A stretch of DNA of 26,765 nt, taken from positions 1 to 26,765 of the forward strand of contig CALKYE010000042.1 in the NCBI GenBank assembly GCA_938003765.1, written 5' to 3'. The notes beneath the pieces were generated by a model. That model worked only from the letters and a program-made list of their open reading frames with translations, was not told where the DNA came from and searched no databases. Within the stretch, counting starts at the first letter, position 1; each line of letters starts with the position of its first letter. The position numbers and the translations under genes were made by a program. Of the stretch, positions 15,400 through 24,747 are shown one piece after another. This DNA comes from an uncultured Planctomycetia bacterium. Lineage in GTDB: Bacteria > Planctomycetota > UBA1135 > GCA-002686595.

Positions 15400-17154
15400 A
15401 TGCTCACGCGCCCTTGCGTGCCGCTGTTCCTCACCCTCCTCGCGGCCGCCGCGCGCGCTCAAGCGCCCGAGCTCGAGAGCCTGCCGCACGCGGAGCTCGT
15501 CGCGCGCTCCAAAGCGCTGGGCGGCGTGGCCAAGTGGATCGCGCTGGGCCAGTCGCGCGGCGGACGCGAGCTGTTCGCGCTGCGCATCGCCGCCGACGCG
15601 GCGCGCGCCGACGACCAGCCGGCGATCCTGGTGGTCGCCAACGTCGAGGGCTCGCAGCCGTGGACCAGCACACTCGCGCTGCACCACGCCGAGCAGCTCG
15701 TGGCGCGCGCGCAGGAGCCGCAGATCGCGCAGATGCTGGCTGAGACGAGCTTCTACATCGTCCCCTGCGCCAATCCCGACGCGCACGAGCGACGCTTCGC
15801 CGCTCCGCGGACCGAGCGCGCCGCCACGGGGCCGGGCGTCGACGACGACCGCGACGGCCGCAGCGGCGAAGATCCGCAGAGCGACGTGAACGGCGATGGA
15901 CAGATCACGCTGCTGCGCGTCGTCGATCCGCGCGGCGAGTGGATCGGCGATCCGGCCGACGCGCGCGCGCTGATCAAGGCCGACAAGAACAAGGGCGAGA
16001 GCGGGCGCTGGCGCGTGTGGTCCGAGGGGCGCGACCTCGACGGCGACGAGCGCGTGGCGGAGGACGATCCGCTCGACGCGTGCGTGAACCGCAACTTCCC
16101 CGCGGAGTGGAAGGAGCATGCGCCCGCCGCCGGCGTGTTCCCCACCGACGAGCCCGAGACGTTGGCGCTGTGCGAAGCGTTGCTGCAGCGGCCGCAGATC
16201 GCGCTCGTGATCACGTACGGCTCGTACGACAACCTCGTCGAGAAGCCCAAGTCCGTCGCCGCGGACGCGCTCAACAAGCGCGTGCCCGCGCCGGGCGTGG
16301 TCGAAGCCGACGCGAACCTGCTGGCCGAGCTCGGCAAGCGCTACACCGAGCTCACCGGGTCGAAGCACAAGGGCCGTCCGCTGGAAGGCGGCGAGTGGCA
16401 GACCTGGGCGTACGCGCACTGCGGCCTGTGGTCGCTCGCCATTCAGCCGTGGGACATCCCGCTCGACACGCCCGAGCCCAAGCGCGCCGGCGAAGAGACG
16501 ACGAGCGACGAGAGCGCGGGCGAGGCGAAGGGCGAGGCGAAGGGCGAGGCCAAGCCCGAGCCGAAGCCTGACGCGAAGCCTGAGGCGAAGAAGGACAAGC
16601 GCGAAGCCAGCGACGACGCCAAGCGCCTGCGCTGGATCGACGCGAACGAAGGCGAGAGCTGGCGCTTCCTGCCCTGGACCGCGCTGGAGCACCCCGAGCT
16701 CGGCGCCTGCGAGGTCGGCGGCTTCGCGCCCTTCGCGCGCAGCGAGCCGCCCGCCGCCGCGCGCGGCGAACTCGCGCGCAAGCAGTTCGAGTTCCTCACC
16801 TCGCTCGCGTCCGACCTGCCGCGTGTGCGCATCGACGAGTTCTCGGCGCGCGCGCTGGGCGGCGGGCTCTACGAGCTGCGCGGAGTCGTCGCGAATCCCG
16901 CGCGACTGCCGTTCGTCAGCGCGTCGGCGGCGCGCATGCGTTCGCTGCGTCCTGCGCGCCTCGACCTGGTGCTCGCCAACGGCGCGCAGCTCGTAGCCGG
17001 CGAATCGACGCGACTGGTGCGCGCGATCGAGGGCAGCGGGGGCCGCGTCGAAGAGCGCTGGCTCGTGCGCGCGCGTTCGCTCGACGACGTGAGCCTCAAG
17101 CTCGTCACCCAGCACGCGGGCAGCGATCAGCGCACCGCACAGGCACGCCAGTGA
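15400..17154 (+). CDS. M14-like zinc carboxypeptidase homologue lacking all catalytic residues (pseudoenzyme)
   Basis: A predicted exported 584-residue protein (signal 'PLFLTLLAAAARAQA'). It follows the M14 peptidase plan of its downstream neighbour strand by strand. It carries the same 'D-rich loop' insert ('VDDDRDGRSGEDPQSDVNGD', about residues 148-170), typical of calcium-loop M14 proteins. Yet every active-site position differs: HxxE of 'GNIHGNE' is 'ANVEGSQ' (Glu83, Gln86), the third zinc His is Tyr273 ('VITYGSY'), and the catalytic Glu in 'FTNELW' is Gln349 ('LAIQPW'). Zinc peptidase activity is therefore not expected. Residues about 374-397 are a (G/P)(E/D)xK linker. The gene is translationally coupled to the intact peptidase by GTGA. 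A partner, carrier or substrate-binding role is inferred. Confidence 0.85.
   Translation: MLTRPCVPLFLTLLAAAARAQAPELESLPHAELVARSKALGGVAKWIALGQSRGGRELFALRIAADAARADDQPAILVVANVEGSQPWTSTLALHHAEQLVARAQEPQIAQMLAETSFYIVPCANPDAHERRFAAPRTERAATGPGVDDDRDGRSGEDPQSDVNGDGQITLLRVVDPRGEWIGDPADARALIKADKNKGESGRWRVWSEGRDLDGDERVAEDDPLDACVNRNFPAEWKEHAPAAGVFPTDEPETLALCEALLQRPQIALVITYGSYDNLVEKPKSVAADALNKRVPAPGVVEADANLLAELGKRYTELTGSKHKGRPLEGGEWQTWAYAHCGLWSLAIQPWDIPLDTPEPKRAGEETTSDESAGEAKGEAKGEAKPEPKPDAKPEAKKDKREASDDAKRLRWIDANEGESWRFLPWTALEHPELGACEVGGFAPFARSEPPAAARGELARKQFEFLTSLASDLPRVRIDEFSARALGGGLYELRGVVANPARLPFVSASAARMRSLRPARLDLVLANGAQLVAGESTRLVRAIEGSGGRVEERWLVRARSLDDVSLKLVTQHAGSDQRTAQARQ
16519..16590 (+). repeat. 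Six degenerate 12-bp units encoding (G/P)(E/D)xK
   Basis: Three near-identical units, GGCGAGGCGAAG twice and then GGCGAGGCCAAG, are followed by three diverged ones (CCCGAGCCGAAG, CCTGACGCGAAG, CCTGAGGCGAAG). They encode GEAK-GEAK-GEAK-PEPK-PDAK-PEAK, a charged flexible linker inside the M14-like pseudoenzyme. The unit length is a multiple of three, so copy-number change would keep the frame. Confidence 0.9.
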
Positions 17155-18944
17155 AGGACACCTCGATGCTCTGCTTCACCGCCACGATCCTCGCTTCGCT
17201 GTGCGCCGCCGCCCCGCAGTCCGCGGAGGCGCCCGCCCGTCCCGCCGCGTCCGATTCGGGCTTCAGCGGCCTCGCCGCGGGCGCTCGTCCGCGCGTCGAG
17301 ATCGCCTGGAACCGGCTCTACGACTACGACGAGATCTACGCGCACCTCGACCGGCTCGTGGCCGCGCACCCGACGCTGCTGTCGATGCAGGTGATCGGCC
17401 ACTCGTCGGAGAACCGCGAGATGCGCGTGTACACGCTGACGCAGCCCGCCACCGGCCCGCACGACAGCAAGCCGGCGATGTGGGTCGACGGCAACATCCA
17501 CGGCAACGAAGTGCAGGGCGGCGAAGCCGTCGTGTACGTGGCGTGGTACCTGCTCGAGAACTACGGACGCGTTCCGCGCGTCACGGAGCTCGTCGACGAC
17601 GTCACGTTCTACCTGTGCCCGATGCTCAATCCCGACGGTCGCGCGTCGTGGTTCCGCGACGCGCACAACGCCAGCAGCTCGCGCTCGGGGCGCCAACCGG
17701 TCGACGACGACGGCGACGGCCTGTACGACGAGGACGAGAGCGACGACCTCGACGGCGACGGGTCGATCACGCAGATGCGCAAGCACACGCCCGGCGAGGG
17801 GAACATGCGCTTGAACGTCGACGATCCGCGGCTGATGGAGCCCGTCCCGCCGAACGATCGCGGGATCCGCGGCGACTGGACCATGCTCGGCTCGGAAGGG
17901 ATCGACAACGACGGCGACGGCCGCATCAACGAGGATCCGGCCGGCGGCTACGACATGAACCGCGCCTGGCCCTCGGGTTGGCAACCCGACTGGATTCAGA
18001 ACGGCGCCGGCCCCTACCCGCTGTACTGGCCCGAGACGCGCTGCGTGGCGCGCTTCTGGCTCGCGCACCCCAACCTCGCGGGCGTGCAGAGCTTCCACAA
18101 CGCGGGCGGGATGATCCTGCGCGGACCGGGCTACGAAGCGTTCGGCGAGTACCCGCGCGAAGACGTGGCCGTGTACGACGAGCTCGGCCGCGATGGCGAG
18201 CTGATGCTCCCGTACTACCGCTACATGATCATCTGGAAGGATCTGTACTCGGTGTTCGGCGGCTCGGTGACTTACGCGTACGAGGGCCTGGGCGTGATCT
18301 CGTTCACCAACGAGCTGTGGAACAGCGAGCAGATGTTCGGGGACCGCGCGAGCGAGCAGCGCGGGCGCGCCGCGAACCACCGCTTCGACGACAAGCTGCT
18401 GATGGGCGCCGGCTTCACGCCGTGGAAGAAGTTCGATCACCCGCTGTACGGCGAGATCGAGATCGGCGGGTTCAAGAAGGACGTCGGTCGCGTGCCGCCG
18501 TCGTTCATGATCGAGGAGATGACGCACCGCAACGCGCTCTTCGCGATCCGACACGCGGAGGCGCTGCCCAAGGTGCAGATCCAAGCGCCGCAGGTGAGCG
18601 AGCTGGGCGACGGACTGCGCGCGATCGACGTCGAGTTCCGCAACGAGCGCGCGATCCCCACGCGCACCGCGCGCGCGGCGCAGAAGGGCCTCGGACAGCC
18701 TGACGTGTTCTCGCTCGAAGGCGCGGGAATCGAAGTGCTGGCGGGCGGCTGGCGCACCGATCGCTTCCGCCCCGAGCGCCTGGAGTTCGCGGAGCGCGAG
18801 CCGGCCGCGTTGCGCTCGGAGCGAGGCGTCCCCGGCCGCGGCAGCGTGCGCGTCCGCTGGATCGTGCGCGGAGAGGGAACCGCGACCGTGCGCTGGCGCG
18901 GAGAAAAAGCGCGAGAAGCAAGTCGCGCGGTCGAGCTGCGCTGA
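17151..18944 (+). CDS. Secreted M14-family zinc carboxypeptidase, catalytically intact
   Basis: A predicted exported metallocarboxypeptidase of 597 residues. The GTG at 17151 overlaps the upstream stop (GTGA); an ATG at 17166 would also leave a signal peptide ('MLCFTATILASLCAAAPQS'). Zinc ligands are His117 and Glu120 in 'DGNIHGNEVQGGE' and His316 in 'VQSFHNAGGM'. The catalytic Glu388 lies in 'VISFTNELWN', 72 residues after His316, as expected for the family. Between them is a calcium-loop insert 'VDDDGDGLYDEDESDDLDGD' and a second 'IDNDGDGRINEDPAGG'. A C-terminal beta-rich region (about 480-597) follows. It would remove C-terminal residues from peptides outside the cytoplasm. Its inactive paralogue lies directly upstream in the same operon. 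After the stop there is a 278-bp gap. Confidence 0.92.
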   Translation: MKDTSMLCFTATILASLCAAAPQSAEAPARPAASDSGFSGLAAGARPRVEIAWNRLYDYDEIYAHLDRLVAAHPTLLSMQVIGHSSENREMRVYTLTQPATGPHDSKPAMWVDGNIHGNEVQGGEAVVYVAWYLLENYGRVPRVTELVDDVTFYLCPMLNPDGRASWFRDAHNASSSRSGRQPVDDDGDGLYDEDESDDLDGDGSITQMRKHTPGEGNMRLNVDDPRLMEPVPPNDRGIRGDWTMLGSEGIDNDGDGRINEDPAGGYDMNRAWPSGWQPDWIQNGAGPYPLYWPETRCVARFWLAHPNLAGVQSFHNAGGMILRGPGYEAFGEYPREDVAVYDELGRDGELMLPYYRYMIIWKDLYSVFGGSVTYAYEGLGVISFTNELWNSEQMFGDRASEQRGRAANHRFDDKLLMGAGFTPWKKFDHPLYGEIEIGGFKKDVGRVPPSFMIEEMTHRNALFAIRHAEALPKVQIQAPQVSELGDGLRAIDVEFRNERAIPTRTARAAQKGLGQPDVFSLEGAGIEVLAGGWRTDRFRPERLEFAEREPAALRSERGVPGRGSVRVRWIVRGEGTATVRWRGEKAREASRAVELR

Positions 18945-19222
18945 GCGCCCGCGCGCCGCTCCCGCCCGCCGCAAGTCGTTGCGCAGACGGCGTCTACCGC
19001 GCCGTCCTGCGCCGCGCGTCGAGGGTCTCTTTGAGAGATCTTTCCCTTCCCCCCGCTAGCGGGTTCGCGCTCGGGTGGGATAGCTTTTTCGTCCCCAAAC
19101 AGGCTCGCGAACCGTCAGGAGCTCGCGAGCCCGAGTTGGGGCTCATTCGCCCCCGGGGCGTCGCCGCGATCCCTCGACGCATGGGCTGCGCCGCCCCAAT
19201 CGACACTCAGGAACGACCCGCT
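18945..19222 (+). promoter_or_regulatory. Structured 278-bp intergenic region / leader before the lamin-tail-like gene
   Basis: This is the longest non-coding gap in the window. It holds a T/C-rich tract around 19025-19050, a perfect palindrome CCCGCTAGCGGG (19052-19063) and a possible -10 TAGCTT (19081-19086). Two hairpins follow: GGCTCGCGA/TCGCGAGCC (19102-19110 with 19123-19131, loop 12) and GGGGC/GCCCC (19138-19142 with 19149-19153). An AGGA about 10 nt before the ATG at 19223 is one of the few Shine-Dalgarno-like sites here. No known riboswitch class is recognised. The reading frame stays open upstream of 19223, but a signal peptide begins exactly there. Confidence 0.5.
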
Positions 19223-20395
19223 ATGAAGCACTCTCTCCTCCGTTGCGCCCTGGGCGGTATCTCCGCCGTGGCGCTCTCCACCGCCGCTCAGGCGCAGATC
19301 GCGTTCAACGAAATCTACGTCTCGCACTCCGGCACCGACTTCTTCGAGTTCATCGAACTCAAGGGGCCGGCCAACGCCTCGCTCGACAACATCGTCGTGT
19401 GCGTGGTCGAAGGCGAAGGCAGCCTCGCCAACCAGGGCACGCTCGACCGCGCCTGGGACCTGACCGGCTTCACGATCCCCTCCGACGGCTACTTCGTGCT
19501 CGGACTGGCGGGCGTCGCCGCTCGCGACTTCCAGATCTTCGGGCCCAACGGCGGCACGCCGGATCAGGACGCCCTCGAGAACGGCACGGAGACCTTCTAC
19601 CTGATCGACGCGGGCAGCAACGCCAACGTCCTCGCGATCCAGGCGCTGCTCGGCACGGACATCGATCCGGACAACGACGGCATCACGACGCTGCCCACGC
19701 TGGGCACGTTCCTCGACACGGTGGGCCTCGCCGACGGCGGCATCACTTCGGGAGTTCCGCCGGAGACCATTTTCGACGGCGCGCCGGTGCAAGGCCCCGA
19801 CTCGAGCTTCCTCCCGGCCGGCATCTTCCGCGGCCTCGACTTCCCCAACGCCTGGTGCCCGGAGTTCCTCGACTTCAACGAGCCGGCCAACCAGTTCCAG
19901 CCGCGCACTCCGGGAGCGCTGAACAGCAGCTGCCCGAGCGCGGTGACGATCGTCAACTACTGCACGGCCGGCACGACCACCAACGGCTGCCTCCCCGCGA
20001 TGTCGTCGACGGGCGTCCCGAGCCTCTCCGCGTCGAGCGGTTTCGTGGTGACCGCCAACGGCATCGAAGGCCAGAAGCAAGGCCTGATCTTCTACAGCAT
20101 CAGCGGTCGCGCCGCGTTGGCCTGGGGCGCGAGCTCGAGCTTCCTGTGCATCAAGTCGCCCACGCAGCGCACTTCGACGCAGAACACCAACGGCACGGTC
20201 GCCCAGTGCGACGGCGCGATCTCGCTCGACTTCTCGGCCTTCCTGAGCGCCAACCCCGGCGCGCTGGGCGGCTCGACGAGCATCTCGCCGCTGGCGGCGG
20301 GCAACCTCGCCAACTTCCAGTGCTGGTTCCGCGACCCGCCGTCGCCGAAGACGACGAACCTCTCGGACGGCCTCGAAGTCCAGATGGCCCCCTGA
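19223..20395 (+). CDS. Secreted lamin-tail-like protein with planctomycete-type C-terminal domain
   Basis: A predicted 390-residue secreted protein. A signal peptide ('LLRCALGGISAVALSTAAQA') is followed by a lamin-tail-like (LTD) domain: 'IAFNEIYVSHSGTDFFEFIE', then 'LDNIVVCVVEGEG' and 'GFTIPSDGYFVLGL' (about 25-110). LTD domains are immunoglobulin-like modules often found on secreted bacterial proteins. A linker region with 'DIDPDNDGITTLPTLGTFLD' comes next. From Tyr246 to the end is the same C-terminal domain as in the DNRLRE protein at 8696-9805: 'YCTAGTTTNGC', 'SSGFVVTANGIEGQKQGLIF', 'FLCIKSPTQRTSTQNT' and 'FRDPPSPKTTNLSDGLE'. The gene is monocistronic, between a structured leader and a strong terminator, which suits high expression of a surface protein. 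Its exact role is unknown. Confidence 0.88.
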   Translation: MKHSLLRCALGGISAVALSTAAQAQIAFNEIYVSHSGTDFFEFIELKGPANASLDNIVVCVVEGEGSLANQGTLDRAWDLTGFTIPSDGYFVLGLAGVAARDFQIFGPNGGTPDQDALENGTETFYLIDAGSNANVLAIQALLGTDIDPDNDGITTLPTLGTFLDTVGLADGGITSGVPPETIFDGAPVQGPDSSFLPAGIFRGLDFPNAWCPEFLDFNEPANQFQPRTPGALNSSCPSAVTIVNYCTAGTTTNGCLPAMSSTGVPSLSASSGFVVTANGIEGQKQGLIFYSISGRAALAWGASSSFLCIKSPTQRTSTQNTNGTVAQCDGAISLDFSAFLSANPGALGGSTSISPLAAGNLANFQCWFRDPPSPKTTNLSDGLEVQMAP

Positions 20396-20412
20396 TCGCG
20401 GGCTGAACTCCG

Positions 20413-20440
20413 AGCGGCGGCGGGCCTTCGAGCCGCCGCT
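20413..20440 (+). terminator. Upstream hairpin of a tandem 3' structure (AGCGGCGGC / GCCGCCGCT)
   Basis: A 9-bp perfect stem with a 10-nt loop starts 18 nt after the stop codon at 20395. It has no U-tract of its own and probably works with the stronger hairpin that follows, or stabilises the mRNA 3' end. Confidence 0.5.
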
Positions 20441-20446
20441 GCAATC

Positions 20447-20493
20447 GCGAGGCGTTGCGCCGAGGTTCGGCGCAACGCCTCGCGCTGCTTTTT
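20447..20493 (+). terminator. Rho-independent terminator with a 17-bp perfect stem
   Basis: The left arm GCGAGGCGTTGCGCCGA (20447-20463) and right arm TCGGCGCAACGCCTCGC (20467-20483) pair perfectly around a GGT loop. GCTGC and five T residues follow (20489-20493). It ends the lamin-tail-like transcript and insulates the YfiR/kinase operon that starts less than 100 bp away. It is the clearest terminator in the window. Confidence 0.88.
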
Positions 20494-20570
20494 GCGCCCG
20501 CGCGCGGGCGGGAAAGTCCTTCGCATTCGCCGCGCGCGAAGGGCCTGGGAGGTACAGGGCCGCGACGGCG

Positions 20571-21247
20571 GTGGTCGATGACCGAGCGACCAAATCGGGC
20601 TCCCGCCCCTTGTCCCCCGCCTCCCACAGGCCCCCCGCCGGCGTCGCTCCGCCGCCCGAGTCGCGTGAGCATGCAGGCAGCTTCGCGCGCACCCGCGCGT
20701 GGCTGTCGGCTGTCTTCGTGGCCATCGCCGTGCTGCTGACCGCAGCAGCCGCGCCCGTGCAGGTGAGCGAGCACGCGGCCAAGGCCGCGATGCTGCTGAA
20801 GTTCCTCTCCTACGTGAAGTGGCCGGAGAGCGCGTTCGAGACTCCGACGTCAGTGCTGCGCATCGCAGTCGTCGGCGTCGACCCCTTCGGGCGCGTGCTC
20901 GACGAGACCTTCAAGGACAAGAAGATCGGCGCGCACCCGGTCGAGATCGTGCGCTTCAAGAGCGTGAGCGAGATCGAGGACTGCCACCTCCTGTTCGCGC
21001 CCGACTCGGAGTCCTCGCGAGTCGAGCGCATCGTGGAGAAGATCCGCGGCAAGCCAGTGCTGCTGGTCGGAGAGTCCAAGGGCTTCGCCGCAGCGGGCGG
21101 CTGCATCAACTTCCAAGTCGTCGACAAGAAGATCAGCTTCGAGATCAACCCGGACGCGGCCAAGCGCGCCGAACTCGAGCTCAGTTCTCAGCTCTTGAAG
21201 CTGGCGAAGATCGTGAAGGACGACAAGTCCGAGCAGGAGCCGCCGCG

Positions 21248-21251
<4 letters not shown>
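20571..21251 (+). CDS. YfiR-family (DUF4154) periplasmic regulator
   Basis: A predicted 226-residue exported protein. After a Pro-rich N-terminus and a hydrophobic signal segment ('AWLSAVFVAIAVLLTAAAAP', about 43-62) comes the family hallmark 'EHAAKAAMLLKFLSYVKWPE'. It is followed by 'LRIAVVGVDPFGRVLDETF', 'CHLLFAPDSESSR' and 'KPVLLVGESKGFAAAGGCIN'. In Pseudomonas, YfiR is a periplasmic protein that represses the CHASE8-containing diguanylate cyclase YfiN. Here the next gene, coupled by an ATGA overlap, is a CHASE8 histidine kinase, so YfiR most likely controls that kinase's sensor domain. The start is uncertain: GTG at 20571 is the longest option, TTG at 20610 is also possible, and no ATG precedes the hydrophobic segment. 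A purine-rich GGGAGG lies about 18 nt before the GTG. Confidence 0.87.
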
Positions 21252-24007
<2,756 letters not shown>

Positions 24008-24031
24008 TCGCTGGCGGCCGCTCGCGCGCGC

Positions 24032-24625
24032 TCAGCGGTTCTGACCGGGCTGCCACAGCACGTCGAGCGCGCCGTTGTCGTTCACCGAGCGCGCGAGCAC
24101 GAACAGCAGGTCGCTCAGGCGGTTGAGGTACACGATCACGTGGCGATTCACTCGGCCGCGCTCGTCGTCGCGGGCCGCGAGCTCCGTCACGTGGCGCTCC
24201 GCGCGACGGCACACGGTGCGCGCCACGTGCAGCCAGGCGGCGGCCGGCTTCCCTCCCGGCAGCACGAAGCTCTTGAGCGGCGTGAGCTGCTCGTTGACCT
24301 CGTCGAGGATGCGCTCGAGGCGCTCGGCGTAGCTGGCGGTGAGGCGCAGCTTCTCGCCCGCCTCGCCCGGCACGCACAGGTCGGCGCCGACGTCGAACAG
24401 ATCGTTCTGGATCGAGCGCAGCCAGTCGTGCACGCGCGCCTCGACGCCGTGCGCGAGCGCCAGTCCGATCACGCTCGAGAGCTCGTCGACCGTGCCGTAG
24501 GCGGCGATGCGGGCGTGGTGCTTGGGCAGGCGCGTGCCGTCGCCCAGGCTGGTGTCGCCGTCGTCGCCGGTCTTGGTGTAGATGCGATTGAGTCGGACCA
24601 TGGGAACCGCGTCGGGGCCCGACAT
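24032..24625 (-). CDS. ATP:cob(I)alamin adenosyltransferase, PduO type
   Basis: A predicted cytoplasmic enzyme of 197 residues that transfers the adenosyl group of ATP to cob(I)alamin, making coenzyme B12. Family motifs are complete: 'IYTKTGDDGDTSLGDGTRLP' near the N-terminus, 'ARIAAYGTVDELSSVIGLAL', 'IQNDLFDVGADLCVPG', 'SFVLPGGKPAAAWLHVARTV' then CRRAERHV, and 'VIVYLNRLSDLLFVLAR'. The start is either the ATG at 24625 (MSGPDAVPMVRLNR) or the ATG at 24601 (MVRLNR); the second matches the usual length better, but neither has a clear ribosome-binding site. The gene converges on the kinase gene and diverges from the M1 peptidase gene. No B12-dependent enzyme or cobalamin riboswitch is visible in the window. 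Confidence 0.95.
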   Translation of the reverse strand: MSGPDAVPMVRLNRIYTKTGDDGDTSLGDGTRLPKHHARIAAYGTVDELSSVIGLALAHGVEARVHDWLRSIQNDLFDVGADLCVPGEAGEKLRLTASYAERLERILDEVNEQLTPLKSFVLPGGKPAAAWLHVARTVCRRAERHVTELAARDDERGRVNRHVIVYLNRLSDLLFVLARSVNDNGALDVLWQPGQNR

Positions 24626-24717
24626 GATGGGTCGCTCCGCGCGTCCGCGCCATGAAAGAGTTCGCGTCGAAACGCCGGGCTGCGGCGCGCGAGCCGCGCG
24701 CTCCCGTGGCCGAGCGC

Positions 24718-24723
24718 TACGCT
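24718..24723 (+). promoter_or_regulatory. Possible -10 box TACGCT before the M1 peptidase gene
   Basis: TACGCT lies in the 122-bp divergent spacer. A start site about 7 nt later would give an 18-nt leader before the ATG at 24748. There is no clear -35 element. The match is moderate. Confidence 0.35.
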
Positions 24724-24747
24724 CAAGGGCCCTCAACGCCCAATTCG

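Noticed and set aside
15295..18974. Minus-strand open frames of about 600 codons opposite the two M14 genes
   Set aside because: No signal peptides or domains. The composition is that of an antisense GC-rich frame, and the M14 homology is on the plus strand.
18945..19222. Known riboswitch (cobalamin, SAM, c-di-GMP) before the lamin-tail-like gene
   Set aside because: Hairpins are present, but I see none of the conserved core sequences of these classes.
24626..24747. Cobalamin riboswitch controlling the adenosyltransferase gene
   Set aside because: The spacer is only 122 bp, shared with the M1 gene, and has no B12-box-like sequence.
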